64,000 bases of DNA, taken from NCBI RefSeq assembly GCF_014898055.3, contig NW_023604861.1, positions 77,388,292 to 77,452,291 on the forward strand, in the 5' to 3' direction. Positions 1-11,699 of this stretch are shown here, one piece after another. Position numbers and translations under genes: made by a program. The first letter of the stretch is position 1. Every line of letters starts with the position of its first letter. The notes under the pieces were generated by a model. That model did not search any database and was not told where the DNA came from. It worked only from the letters and a program-made list of their open reading frames with translations. Source of the DNA: Talpa occidentalis (lineage: Eukaryota; Chordata; Mammalia; Eulipotyphla; Talpidae).

Positions 1-1318
1 TTTCTTTCATTGCTAGTCTTGTCTGAATTTGCTGCTAGGAACACTTTATTCACACACTGTTGGCCCTTTAGCTTGGGCACTGATATTGTTCACTCGGGGA
101 GGACATGAGTGGTGGCCATGGAGACTGGAGGAGCCCTCCCTACCACACAAATTGCGGTTATCTCTAAGAGATCCAGATTTAATTTGTTTAGTGTCACTTT
201 CTTCATTTACCCTTTGGACGGCGACTGGGAATGCTCAATTTCCACTGAAAATTGGAAGTCAATAGTAATGATTAATCCAAAAGGTATCCTTCATCAAATG
301 CTAAGAGAAAACTTGTAAATAACCAATTGGTTGGATTTATTTCATTTATCTATGGTCCTCTGCCAGAGGAGGAAAGCCTTGTAAGAATCTGGATCCTTAA
401 AAGGTTCAAACTCAAGTTCTGCATTTTCTTCCCAAGGGACATTAGGAAACTGAAAAGCGGTCCTTCCCTTATAGTTACCGGGAGGTAGCTATTGCAGAAT
501 GTGAGGTCTGTCTCTAAGCAGCAACATGAGTAAAGAAGGAAACAAATAGCAAAAAAGACAAAAGTGGTGAAATATTCTTTGGAAATGATTTGTATCATTT
601 TTTGTAAGTATAAATGACCGTCCCAAATGGTTCCAATAGTATCATCAAATGCCGCTACCATAGCAACAAATGCACCTGCCATTTCTCTGCAACCTCACTG
701 GCAATGGCAATTAACTAGTTTGTAGTAGTGGGTTAATTTCACAGGTTACAATGTGATCTGAGTATAAGGGTTTTTTTTTATGATTTTGTTGTTAAACTGA
801 AGTATAATTCAATATTTTGAAATAACAAGGAATACAAAAAATAAATACATTAGTCTTCTAGCTTACTATTCACTCAGGCATTTTTGATTTGTTTCATAAC
901 TTATATTAAACATCTTACAAGAAAGAAGACTCAAATTGAGCCAAGTTGAGAAAAGAAGCCCTACCAACATATTCCCAAACACAGCAGATATCTCGAAGGG
1001 GTGAGTCCTGAGAAGATTTCTGTAAGTTCCCAGAATCTTCAGCCTAAGAATGGTCTTTCCCCGTGGGTCTGGGTGGTTCTCTTCATCTTCTTTTTCAACT
1101 TGCCTGCAGCCACCTGTTCTGAGCTCAGCGCTGTAGTGACAAGGAAACCCTGAGGCTAAACATTGAGCTGATTTCCCAGAATCTCAGGTAGCAAGAGAGA
1201 GGGGTGGTAACTTCTTGGATATGAGCATGTATTGACACATGAAATGTGGCTGTCACGTGCTCCACAATTCTGCCCAGCTCCTGGGGACAGGGAGGAAAGT
1301 CAATTCACTAGGAAAAGC
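1..1318. other. Unique-looking intergenic sequence, no gene recognised
   Basis: I see no recognisable gene or young repeat here. The longest frame is a minus-strand frame of about 110 codons near 350-682, rich in hydrophobic residues and with no family I know. It lacks flanking splice or promoter logic, so I do not call it. An A/T-rich stretch at 770-860 may be an old LINE tail. Confidence 0.5.
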
Positions 1319-1877
1319 TGTAGAGGTTTTACTGCATTTTCATGAGAAGGAGGAAGTTTCTACATGCTGGAAACTCAGACCAAACTCAAATGAACCTGTT
1401 AGGGGGAAATGATGTCCTGAGTTAATCCCATACAGGCTTTGTGGACCCCACCCCCACTCCAGACTAAAGCCATCAAGACATTGGGAAAGACAAATCCCAT
1501 CACCACCAAGGAAGGGTGGCTGGGACCTGAGGGTGGAGTTGGGCGGCCAGGTTGGATATAAAAAACCAAACACGTGGGCCTTGGGCTCTCTCTGGCTCGC
1601 GATCGCTCGCCTCCTGGCTTCACCGCTCCTGGCTGGCGGCCAACTCTGAGAGCGCCATTTTGGGATTCCTGATCGGCGGATCGGGTAGGACTCATTTAAA
1701 ACTTTGTCTCCCACTTTTCTCCCAGAGCTGTACATTTCCTCATTTCCCCTTCCCTTGTAAATAAACCTTTTATTAACCTTTCACGTGTGCCTGCAGTAGA
1801 GCATTGATAAGTCCTTTTAAGCGCGCGGGTGAGGACCCACAGTCAGGCACCCCGTTTTGTATCGGGGTTGCTCTACA
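1319..1877 (+). mobile_element. Solo LTR of an endogenous retrovirus
   Basis: The block has full LTR architecture on the plus strand. It opens with TGTAGAG and closes with CTCTACA, a perfect 7-bp terminal inverted repeat with TG...CA ends. A TATA-like GATATAAAAA lies at about 1555 and a poly(A) signal AATAAA at about 1760, in the expected U3-R-U5 order. Length is about 559 bp. No internal gag/pol/env coding or partner LTR is visible, so it looks like a solo LTR. The flanks give no clean target-site duplication. If the end is placed at 1880, AAGC/AACC is a one-mismatch candidate. The retrovirus class is not determined. Confidence 0.6.
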
Positions 1878-1880
1878 ACA

Positions 1881-2205
1881 AACCCATGGCTGGAACTGTT
1901 CGTTCTGATAAAAGTGCTCCCATTTCTTGTATTTGATGCTTGCCCTTGAGTACTGGCAGTCCCCTGCCTGTGAGGTCTGCCAGCCCAGGCGTCTCCTCCC
2001 TGAGACCCCTGGCTTCTGAATCACACTTCAGATGGACATGAATCCTGTTACTTCAAAGGAAGTTTTGTAACTTGACCACATGGTCCTTAGTTGCATTTTA
2101 TCCACAACCCAGGAGCCCCCTCAGTTTTTAATGTTCACCACACCACTGGACAAGGACACCTCTTTCCCCAGGATACTAACCCAAGGAAATAATAACAGCA
2201 AACCC
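1881..2205. other. Unassigned sequence downstream of the LTR
   Basis: No coding frame or repeat is recognised. It does not look like retroviral internal sequence, which supports reading the LTR as solo. Confidence 0.4.
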
Positions 2206-2480
2206 TATGTATGGGTTCTCTATTGCATGATAAATTCTCCCCAAACATGGCAGCTTAACACAGACTATATTCATTATCTTGCACTGTTTCTGTGGGTCAG
2301 AAATTCAGGAATAACTTAACTTAATAGTTACTGGTTCAAGGTCTCTTAAGAGGTTTTAGACAAATATGAGCTGAAGCTGCTGTCATCTGAAGGCCCCACT
2401 GGGGCTGGAGGATCTGCTTCCCCAGTGGCTCCCTCAATTGTGTGGCAACCGGCGTTGGCTATTAGCAGGAGGCCCTGGTT
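2206..2480 (+). repeat. Ancient interspersed repeat, family not named
   Basis: The motif order resembles the block at 15065-15300: an opening like 'attgcatgataaa', then a 'gcttaa' box, then a 'tctgtgggtcag' box. The two copies are diverged, which fits an old eutherian repeat. I do not remember its name securely. Confidence 0.35.
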
Positions 2481-3585
2481 CCTAAGCTATGTGATGAACA
2501 TTGCTTTGATTAAATCTCTAAAATACATACTAAACTAAGTTAATATTCACTAGGAGGGATCTAAAACCACATTTCCCATCATGACACTTTTCTGTTCTCC
2601 TTTATGTTGCTGCCTGCCTCCGTGGGCACCTCCCACACTGAGCTGCACACTGCTCAGGTCATCAACCCACATTATTTCCAGCTCCCTGCCACTCTATGTC
2701 CCTGCCCGGCTGCTCCTCGTCCTCCAATGCCCAGGAGTTTGTCCAGCCTGACACACTCACATGAAGACACTCACATGAAAAGAGTTTCTCTCTACCTCGC
2801 GGTGGGGAAGCCACTCTGGCCCTGAGGAAAATTTCAGTCCACATTCAATTAGATTGAACAGAAATGTGGACCTCCCTCAACTGTCCTGGTTCAACCCGCC
2901 CCCCCCACCCCCCGCCATGGACTGATAAACATGAAGGGTGCAGAGAATAGTGGGCAGTAGGAACGAAGGATCAGAAGCGCCACTTTATCTAGAGCCTGGG
3001 TAGAGCAGACATATTTGAAAGTGAGTGGCCACCTTCAAACATGTCCTTGGGGCTGACCAGTGGCTCCTCACAATGGATAAATCAATCGCTGGCAGAGCTG
3101 AGGGAGGCATGGAATGAAACAAACCCTTCTCATTAATAAAGGAAAATGTTCTTTCCCACTCAGATTACACCCTGTGGGTTCATCTCCAAACAGACGTTGG
3201 CAGGAAGGGAAGGAAGAAGAAAAAGAGGAAGGAGGGAGCATTTCCTCTCACAGACGGTGTTGCCAAAGCAGCTGCTCTAAGATCCTTCTTCTCTGCGGGT
3301 CTCCCAGACAATGCAGCTCTGCTGTAGTACAGGAGACAGTTCTGCACATGGCACTCCCACTTGAGACTACTGTTTCCCATGCTCGGGGGGGCTGCCACTC
3401 TCTCCAGGCTGAACGTGTCCCTCGCAGCTCCCACTTCGGCCACGCTGGTTCACTTTCAGGGCCTGAGGAAGTCAGGACTTTTGGTTGCCCAGGAATGAAA
3501 CCTACCTCTCATTAGCTTAAACTATAAAAGAATTGTAATGACTCAGGATTCAGTATAAACTGTACTGAATTACAAACAGGTACTC
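2481..3585. other. No gene recognised
   Basis: Mixed-composition intergenic DNA with a C-rich run near 2898-2914. Overlapping frames on both strands near 3114-3515 show no recognisable domain. Confidence 0.4.
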
Positions 3586-3589
3586 AAAC

Positions 3590-4030
3590 AAATGCTTGTA
3601 CTCAAAATGTTCATAGCAGCATTATCCATAATAGCCAAACAGGATGGACAAACAAAATGTGGTAGGTATGTCCATATAGTGGAATATTGTCAGTCCTATG
3701 AAAGAATGACATACTTGAACATTCCACACCATGAAAGAGGCTGGACACATGTGTGATTCCACAAAACTTCCAGAATAGGTAAAGCCATAGAGGAGAAAGC
3801 AGCCGAGCAGTTGCCAGAGGCTCAGGGAACGAGGGGACTAGGAAGTGACTGATTGATGGGTGCAGAATTTCCTTTTGTGGTCGTGACAATTTCTTGGAAG
3901 TGGGTAGAGGCAACGGTTGCACAACATTGCAAATGTACTCAGTGCCCCTGAACTGCAAACTTTAAAATGGTTAAAGGTTAATTTTATGTCATTTGTGAAT
4001 TTTACCTCAATTTTTTTTTAAAGAAAAAAC
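3590..4030 (+). mobile_element. Old L1 3' fragment
   Basis: The text follows the L1 ORF2 C-terminus/3' UTR pattern: 'ttcatagcagcattatcc', 'ataatagccaaa', later 'gttgccagaggctcagggaa' and a 'tgaattttacctcaa' end. It is heavily mutated, with no open ORF2. It is 5' truncated, as is usual for L1. Confidence 0.75.
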
Positions 4031-4515
4031 CTAATGCTTAAAAAACAAAATCTAGTGACAATTTGGGGAGAGGGGTAGGAAAAAGGAATTTATGGGATTA
4101 CGTAAATGACAAATACAGCATGGATGCTGCTGGCTGCAAACACGACTGTATCCTAGGTCTCAGCCACCATCAGTTCTGTCCCCATCTCTCAGCCCCACAT
4201 TCATCCTGGCAGCCCTCACCGGTGGGAGGAGGAGCCACGGACAGTTCTGGTGTCACACGATGCTTAGTGGGCAAGAGAGGGGACTTCTCCCTGGTTTGAT
4301 TGCGTGTCTATCCTTGGACCAGGGTGTGGCGTCCTCTGACCTATCTGGCTCCAGTCCTGGGGTCACCTTTGTGATCACCTCCATCTTTCATGAAGTTCTC
4401 TTGCCATTTCCCCTGGTAGGCCCTGCCTTCTCCCCCAACCATGGATCAAAGCTTCTCTGCACACTTGGTCAGCTGGGACCTCCCTACCAATAACACTAGA
4501 TTCAAAAGCAGAATC
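4031..4515. other. No gene recognised
   Basis: Short overlapping frames only. Nothing recognisable as an exon or repeat. Confidence 0.35.
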
Positions 4516-4519
4516 CAGT

Positions 4520-4852
4520 CCTGTAGGTAGCAGCATAAATCTGTTCAGTCTTTACAGAGAGCAACTTGGCAGTGTGCACTAAATTTGAAATGTTCTTATC
4601 TTTTGACCCTGCAGTTACACTTTTAGGAATATATATATCCCAGGAAGAAATTTCAGCAGGGCTGCAAAGACATATACACATAGGAATAGCCTCTGTGATC
4701 GATGATACTGGTGAACATGGAACAACATAAATAAGCATCAACCCAAAGGGGTTAAATAAATTATGGTGAATTCAAAGGAAAGACTGCCATGCAGCCATTC
4801 AGAAAGATAGCAGCTACCTGCAAGTATTAACTTAACCATGAGGTTTAATTAA
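4520..4852 (+). mobile_element. Old LINE fragment (L1/HAL1-like)
   Basis: It contains the L1/HAL1-type succession 'gagagcaacttggcagtgtg', 'cttttgaccctgcagttaca', 'cttttaggaatatata' and 'tggtgaattcaaaggaaaga'. It is diverged and non-coding. The young SINE that follows ends this tract. Confidence 0.6.
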
Positions 4853-4864
4853 AAACACAAAGAG

Positions 4865-5185
4865 GGGCCTCCCCGGTGGCGCAGCGGTTGAACGCTGGGT
4901 TGTGAAGCTGCCCGCAGCCTCTGCAGCGCCGGTTCGATCCCCGGCTGCTCCCCGGCCACCAGAGGAGGGTCCCACATGGTGCGCAGACCTCTCCTGCCAC
5001 CCGCTGCTCCCCTCAGCAGTGTACTTCGGTCCTTCTGCCTGCTCTGCTCCCCGCTCTGGCTCTGGTGAATTCTCTCACCCTCCCGCGCTTCTGACTGTAC
5101 CCAGTGCTTGTATAAACAAACAAACAAACAAATAAATAAATACATAAATAAATCTTTACAAAAAAAAAAAAAAAAAAAAAAAAAC
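4865..5185 (+). mobile_element. tRNA-derived T+ SINE, young GC-rich subtype, full length
   Basis: The element starts GGGCCTCC. It has a pol III A box TGGCGCAGCGG (4877-4887) and B box GGTTCGATCCC (4931-4941). The unique body follows, then an expanded (AAAC/AAAT)n tail with AATAAA, TCTTT and a long A run. A target-site duplication CACAAAGAG flanks it (4856-4864 and 5186-5194). The intact A and B boxes and long pure A tail suggest a recent insertion. Confidence 0.92.
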
Positions 5186-5194
5186 CACAAAGAG

Positions 5195-5640
5195 AATTTA
5201 AAATATTTTTTAAAAATAATAACCCTTATAAATGAGAGGCGAGACCATGGGGTTCAGTGTCTAATAGACTTAGTTCATAATTTAAATTAGTACAAAATAA
5301 ATTTCATATTTAATCGCATTTCTGGAAGGACATTAAAAGGGTTCCAGGTCATAGCCACGCCAGCCCACCCCAGAAGCCCCCCTTTCTACTCCTGATTCTC
5401 TATGCCCTGTGGCTGCTTCAGGGCCTCGAATATGTTACAATCTGAACACTCTACTGAACTCCAGTTCACAACCCTTTCCCTTCTCTGGACATCCTTCCTA
5501 ATTCACTGCATTCTTTATTATGTAGATAAACTTAGGTCTTCTCAGCAAGTAATAATTCTTCTCTCTAAGTGAGAGAAGCAAGGGGAAAACCAATAGGTAA
5601 AGTCAGGATTTTCTTCAGTGGACAGAGGGAAGAAGAAGGC
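5195..5640. other. No gene recognised
   Basis: A/T-rich to neutral intergenic sequence with no recognisable family. Confidence 0.35.
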
Positions 5641-5870
5641 TAAGAACACTCTTATGTAAATCATCTTAACTCATGTAAAAATCTATAGCTGCATGTATAA
5701 TATCTAGTACAGGGAAAATATACAAAAAGGCCTATCAATGGGTGGTGGGATTATGGGTGATTTTTTTGCTTCCTTCTTTATGCTTTTTTATGCTTTTTGC
5801 CTGAATTTCTTTTTATAGAGTATGTTCTACTTTTATATTCAGAAAGAAGCCTTTTTTTTTTAAGGAAGTC
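5640..5870 (+). mobile_element. Possible old LINE 3' end
   Basis: It resembles the HAL1/L1 tail type with 'gtgggattatgggtgatttt' followed by pyrimidine-rich text and 'acttttatattcagaaagaa'. It is diverged, so the family is uncertain. Confidence 0.35.
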
Positions 5871-8035
5871 ATTGTACTGTGGCATATTTCTTTTTATCCC
5901 TTTTTTCACCCAAGATCCAGCAAAGGATAAAGAGAATTGAGATGCCGAATCCATCCTCAACCCAGAATGATTTTCTTTAATTTTAGAACTAAAAAAAAAA
6001 AAAAAAAAGTAACCCCCTTCACACATTACAAGACATATGAATAAAAGGGCCATTTCTTAGTAGGGTTATGAATTGTAAACCATACCATCTAACTGTGAAG
6101 ATGCGGTTTAAAAAAGCAGACTGAGCGGAGGTTCTGGATACCAAAGTCAGTCCCTCTGCAGTGAGGGTCTGGGGTGGGGAGGGAGGTGCTACCCTCCTTC
6201 AGTGCAGCCCAACAAACTCTGCTCCTTCAAATGGAAGCTAAGCCAGGCAGCCTAGCCACTGGGTGTTGGCGACTCCCCGCTGCCACGTTGGAGTTTCCAT
6301 AGCCCCTCAGGAGAACTCTAGTGTGGCTGAGTAACCTTGGCCACAAGAGTAGCCAAGGGAAGACCCCCACCCCCAACTCTGCCCCCACCCCCTGCAGACT
6401 TGCTGTAGGAGAGATCTGGGTCTGAGCAGGGTAAAAATTACCCCGCTGCTGTTGCTGGCTTTCCTCTTCCTGCTGGCTCCCTCCTGGCTCCTCCACCAGC
6501 TCCCCTGGGTCCTCTCTGGCCAACTCAGTTTTTGTGTTTGGGCCAGGCCAGGGGGAAAAAGTATCTGGCTCAGTTCCTTGTCTGTCAGGAGGCCAACATT
6601 ACCAGGGGTCTCGCCTGGTTTCAAGTATTTCCCAGTGCCTTTCCTTGCTCTGTAGTCAAGTTTCTAGCCAGGATTTCTTGGCTCTGGAAAAGATTGAGTG
6701 CCTGTCTGAGCCTTCTAGGCCTGGGTTTCATTTGCAGTTGCCTGGCTCTGACTGGGTGACAGTCCCGGCCCTCCCTGTTCAGCCCATCCCCTTCTGCTTG
6801 GCCAGCAGAGGGGCCTTTTGTTGTCCTCTGCCGGGAGGGAGGGGGTGCGTAGTTTCCATCCCAGCCCTTGTCTTGGCTGTACTGCAGCCCAGGCACAGGC
6901 TTAGGGGTGGCACTGCCTTCCAAGAGCCACCAATTCCTGCCTGTCTGCTAGGCCAAGCAAAAGCAAGAATGCCAACCTCAAACAGCCCCAGCTTCTAACT
7001 ATTTCTAAGTCAGACTGGGACCTGTTCAGCACCTGGCACTTTCCTGCTAGAAAGGTCCAGCTGTTCCAATCTTTCACACAGGGCTTGGCAAGGCTGATAA
7101 AGGTCTGGAAGCTAATGAACTCAAGAAGTCTGCAGAACATTAGGCCTGGGCTTGTGGATGCCTCTCCCTCTCACAGCTTAAGCACCCCTTCTTGCACAAT
7201 CTGATCACTTTGTGCCTCTGGATTTGTCTGGGACAGAGGACCTGAGGGGGCTGCTGGCCCCAGAGTCCAAGCAGGAAGGAGAGAGCAGTCACTGTTGCGA
7301 CAATGTTCCCCAGGTCAGGAGCCCGAGGGTTGCCAGCCCAGTGCAGAGACAGGAGATGAGCCAACGCTGCAGGTTCTGTAAGTCACTCAGGAGGCTGTTG
7401 AGGATACGGAAACCGAGCACAGAACCCGAGGGTCCCAGATCTGTCCACAAACCTCAAGCCCTGTCGCTGTGGAGGTGTGGGAGACTGTGAGAGTTAAAAC
7501 CCTTTTCGCATGGTGACACATACACAGAGCTCCTTCGATTTCCTAGTAGGTACCAAGATCAAAGGCACAGATAAAAAACACAAGTATTTGTAGCCCCTGG
7601 AAGGTAGGTGCGGGAGAAAAAAAGGCACATTTTGAGTGCAAAGGTGTGAGGGCCCAACCAGGTGAAGGGTGTGAAAGTTCTGTGTTTGAGTAAGGAGGGG
7701 CTTCCTCTCCACTCCTGTGCTCTAGGGGGAGAAAATAAAGGGGAAAAAATAGGCGGTCTGTCCTGCCAACCGTGCACGCGTCTCCAGCTCCCGGACCCCC
7801 GGGGTTACTAAATCCTGCCCTCAGCTCCTCCCCGGGAGTGAGAGGAGGTGGGGAAATGCCCCTGCTGGGCAGTTAAGGAAAGTCCTTTGAAGGCAGCGCA
7901 GTTACCTGCTGCAGGGCTGGCGGTGACGGGTCCTGGAGACCTGGGCCTGCCAGTTCTCTAACACAGAGCTGTCACACCCCTCCCCTCGTTAGGCCCTCAC
8001 GCCAGGGCACTCGGAGGTGGGCAAGATACTAACCT
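5871..8035. other. Intergenic sequence upstream of a CpG island, no exon supported
   Basis: Many short frames overlap on both strands. The plus frame at 7212-7490 (about 92 codons) is arginine/serine rich and matches nothing I know. I could not pair convincing splice sites with it. GC content rises steadily toward the CpG island from about 7.75 kb. Confidence 0.35.
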
Positions 8036-8039
8036 CACC

Positions 8040-8665
8040 GACAGAGGAGGGCACAGCCTCAGACCCCCCGCGACTGTCCAAGATCTCTGGGCCGTACGGC
8101 GCCCGAGCCGGGCCTAGAGCCAAGCTTCCCGCCTCCAGAGCGCGGGTGTGTAGGGGGATGGACTGGCTTGTCCCTCTGGTGCACGCGCCCCTGTGCAGAT
8201 CGCCTGAGCTCCCTGGCTTATAAGTTTCGGCCTCCCCGCGAGAGGCAGAGAGCAAGCTGTGCCTGAAGGGCCCGGGGTCCGCGCAGCGCAGCACAGCACT
8301 CGGGGGCGGGGAGCAGAGGCGGGGACGCGAGCTGGAGGCCGGGGCGCAGGCCGGCAGGCCTTTGCCTGCGGGTGCCCCAGCTCCAAGCCGGCCGGGACGG
8401 CGCCAGGAGGGCCCGGCGGCTCCCGGCGGAGTCTCTGGCCGCGGCCATTGGCCACTGGGATCCCAGGGTCGGGAGGGGGAGCGGGCCAAGGCGTCGGGTT
8501 ACTCGGATCCACCGCCAGCCCAGTCCCTCGGCTGCTGGGGGAGGGGCGGCCGCGGGGCAGCTGGCCGGGGCGCAGGCGGAGTGGGGGCCTCGGGCTGTAG
8601 GAGCCCCCCGCCCCCCACCCACAGCGGGAGGGCCCCATTCTTGGCGGCGAAGCGAAACGATTACC
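8040..8665. promoter_or_regulatory. CpG island (putative promoter or enhancer)
   Basis: The block is dense in CpG and GC, with GGGCGG-type Sp1 boxes (for example near 8303-8310) and an inverted CCAAT box (CCATTGGCCA, about 8447). Frames of 100-215 codons are open on both strands at once, as expected from stop-codon depletion in GC-rich DNA. I found no protein homology and no TATA box. Direction and target gene cannot be told from sequence alone. Confidence 0.75.
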
Positions 8666-8672
8666 GCTTTTG

Positions 8673-8735
8673 TACCCAACTCAACCAACAAGCATTTGTT
8701 AAGCTCCCATACTGTGTCAGGTGCCCTGTGGGACC
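8673..8735 (-). repeat. L2 fragment
   Basis: 'aacaagcatttgttaagctc' followed by 'tactgtgtcaggtgccctgt' matches the reverse complement of the L2 3' end ('...gcctggcacatagtaggcgc...'). It sits at the edge of the CpG island. Confidence 0.55.
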
Positions 8736-9330
8736 TGGGCGGGTGCAGAAGCGTTTGTGCGCGGTTCCCCAACGAGTGAGGTTCCTGTCCAAACTTCGTT
8801 AATTGAGGAAATAAGAAATCCACATGGAAGAAGAATGCCGGCCGAAGACCCCAGGAAGTGGACAAGACCTGAGCAAACCACAGTTACAAAGGTTCCTGGA
8901 AAAGGAAGTCTAATCCCCCCCCAGGGTAATTTGGGAAGCTTCCAGAAAGGGGCCAGGTGTGGCTGCCCTGACACCTCCCCAGGGGCCTCCAGTGGCCAGG
9001 AAGAGCAATCCCATCATGCCTTCCTCCCACTCACCACCCCACCCCCTACCCCAAGCTGCTGAACTTCCCGTAGCCACTCCCCTCCCACTCCGCCCCAACC
9101 TACCCCATGCCTGCACTCAATCTCCTCCAAGACCTAGACGCTCACTTCTTTCTTCCCGAAGCCTGTCTGTCCCCATAGGACACTGCCATACCCACAGTCC
9201 TCTCCACTAGAGGCTCTTCTTTCCCTTAGGCCATGTGCTTCAAAGCTTGGCGATGTCCTCACTCACCAGTGAAACTTCCAAGCTGTTTCTCCTACCCAGT
9301 TTCTTTGGAATGCATGTCATCAGAGTCTGC
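8736..9330. other. No gene recognised
   Basis: C-rich and CCA-rich sequence follows the CpG island. Short frames near 8721-9210 are low in complexity and unassigned. Confidence 0.35.
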
Positions 9331-9339
9331 TCGCCTCTT

Positions 9340-10130
9340 CTAGTTAATGGCACTATGTTATCCTTTTGGTCACTTTCTCTGCCTCTTGATGATTTCTCTG
9401 CCTCTTGAAGCACTGGGTCCTTCGTCCTGCACTGTCACCATTCATGGTGACTTCAGCATCAATGCTAAAGACCCACCCAACTCCCGGGCCCTAAAGTCCT
9501 TGGATGGCCTTGGTCCTAGCCATCCATGCCCCCACCCCAGCCTCCTGCCCTACTCCAGCCCTTGGAACTATGAATGTCTGTATCATCTCTAACATCTCAC
9601 CACCTTCCAGCCCTCCAGCTCACTTGCTCCAGCCCTTCCACTCCAGTAGCCCTCCCACCTGAGGCCTCCAAGCCTTCTTGCTCTATTACCGCTATTTATT
9701 CCCCCCAGCACCACCTCTCCTCAGCCAGCGGAGATCCCGTGATCCAGCACGAACTCTTCCTTGCAAACATTCTTAGCCTCTTTACATTCATTCTCTCACC
9801 AGCACATTTACCTGGCAAAAAGCCAGCTGTGGGTAAATCAAACTGTTTATACTTCACACCTGCCACTGAGCAGTTGCACGCACTGCAGAAAATTACCCAG
9901 CTACTCTGGACAGACTCACTTCAAATTTATAGTCATAAATTTCAAATTAGCATTGAAATTGCTGGGCAATCATGCAACAGTTTCTTAGAAAACTCCTTTC
10001 CTCTTTCCATAGTGCAGCAATTTCACACTTTCTCCTTTCTCTGCACATTTCCGATATCCCTTCCCCTTTCATTGTCAGTCTGACCTCAGACCAACCTTCA
10101 TAGAGAAAATAGGTACAACCAGATTAACTG
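9340..10130 (+). mobile_element. L2 LINE, endonuclease-region relic
   Basis: The plus frame near 9446-9463 reads GDFSIN followed by KDPPNSRALKSLDGL. This parallels the GDFN motif and following residues of L2/CR1-type apurinic endonuclease domains. The downstream CCT/TCC-rich text is typical of degraded L2 coding sequence. Stops and frameshifts break it throughout. It may be one very long decayed copy with the L2 3' end at 11.7-12.3 kb. Confidence 0.55.
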
Positions 10131-10599
10131 CCTGATTCTACCAGCACAACCACCAGAATGCCCGCTGCTCTGCACTCTCTCCCCCATCTGTGGCGCCCCC
10201 TCCAACTGTGCTCAGGGCCCCTTCCCCTTTCACTGGAACTAGTATCCCTTTTCTGGGATGCATCATAATTTCTTCCTCTCTACTCCTCCCTTCCCACAGA
10301 GGAGAAACAGGATTTAATATTCCTACATTTAAAAACATACTAACCTTGTTAGTTTCCTTCTGGGCTACCACACCATGTTTCGGGTCCTCTTTAGAATAAA
10401 CGTTCTTGAGAATTGTCTAGATACTGACACTTGTCTTCCTCACTCCCCGTTCTCATCTCCACCCAATCCGCCTGTGCTTTATCCTCACCATTCTGTTCTC
10501 ATGGTTCTGATCAAGGATGCCAATGACCTAACTCTTGACCAGATCAGTGACAGTTCACGGTCCTGCTTTCATCCAGCCTCCCAGTAACACTGAACATGT

Positions 10600-11000
10600 T
10601 TTACCATGCCCTCTGCCGTAGATGGAATTACTGCTGATTCTTGTCACTCCTCCCAGGGTCCACATATCTCTCTATGTGGCTTTGTGATCCCGCCCACAAG
10701 AGGTGGAATATACCTGACCTTCGCCTTTGGGCTTGGCTGCAGGACTCCTTATGGCTCCTGGAATGTAGGAGGAAGTGACATGTGCCAATTCTGAGCTTAG
10801 GCCTTAGCAGGCATTTCGTGTTTCCACCTGCCTACCTGTACCAATGTTATCACCAGGAAAACCTCCCCTATCTGGCCTGCCTGCACAAAAGTGACCAGGG
10901 AACGTGTATGTGGATCAGACCACCCGTTTGTAGCTTATAGCTGCTACCCAAGGTGGCCTTGTCTAGCTGACCCCCAGCTGACCCCCAGCGGAGTAAGATA
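10600..11000 (+). repeat. Possible MaLR/MLT1-type LTR relic
   Basis: The order 'ctttgggcttggctgc', 'gaagtgacatgtgccaattc', 'cttaggccttagcaggc' resembles MLT1-type LTRs. It is very diverged and has no ends or coding content. The small tandem CAGCTGACCCC repeat near 10970-10988 is at its edge. Confidence 0.3.
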
Positions 11001-11379
11001 AATATGCAGTGTTATGTGTCATTGAGATTTTGGTTGTCCAGCAAGAGTAGACGGATTCATTCTCCTTCTTGAACTACTTCCTTTGTTCAGTTTCCTTATA
11101 ATCACAATCATAGGTTTCTTCCAGCTTCACAGGTTGTGCTTCTCAATCTCCTTTGCTGGCTTTTCCTCTGCCAGACTCTAAATGTTGGAGAGGCTTCCGT
11201 CTCACCCTCTCTCCTACCTCTATACTTTCCCTAAGTGGAATTTGCCAGGCCCTCAGTTTTGAATGCCATCTGCTTGCTCCTCATATTTACATCTGAAGGT
11301 GAGATGCCCCTGGAGCCCAGACTTGAAACTGTCTACACATACCCAGCTGGTTTCTTTTTTTGCTTCACTACAGCAATCT

Positions 11380-11470
11380 TATGTTAATTTTTTATTTAAT
11401 AAAATTATATTGATTTACTGTTGATTTACAATACTATATCAATTTTGGGAGTACATTTTCACCTTCCACC
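11380..11470 (-). repeat. Short L1 3' fragment
   Basis: 'actgttgatttacaatac' followed by 'tatcaattttgggagtacat' is the reverse complement of a common L1 3' UTR stretch. It is short and diverged. Confidence 0.4.
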
Positions 11471-11699
11471 TGATTTCTGAAAGGTCTTGGCATGGCGAAG
11501 ACCAAACTATTGATCTGGCCCTACCTCTCCCCCTCCCCCTGTGGGCATCCCACTCATCTAGTTAGCCCAAAAATGGGGCCTTCAATCCCAGTTCCTCTCC
11601 TATCATAGGTCAGACCAACCCTCCTGCCCACTACAGCTCCAGAGTCTGTCCAAAGGCCAGAATCACACCTCACCACCTCCATCACTGCACTCCTGGCTC

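Noticed and set aside
350..682. Minus frame of 110 codons with hydrophobic stretch
   Set aside because: No family, no promoter or splice context; length is compatible with chance.
4865..4945. Possible tRNA gene (A and B boxes)
   Set aside because: The boxes belong to the tRNA-derived head of a SINE. No cloverleaf with acceptor pairing was found, and the element has TSDs and a SINE tail.
8114..8865. Overlapping frames of 113-215 codons on both strands of the CpG island
   Set aside because: GC-rich DNA lacks stop codons in all frames. The peptides are P/G/R/A-rich and match nothing known, and no paired splice sites were convincing.
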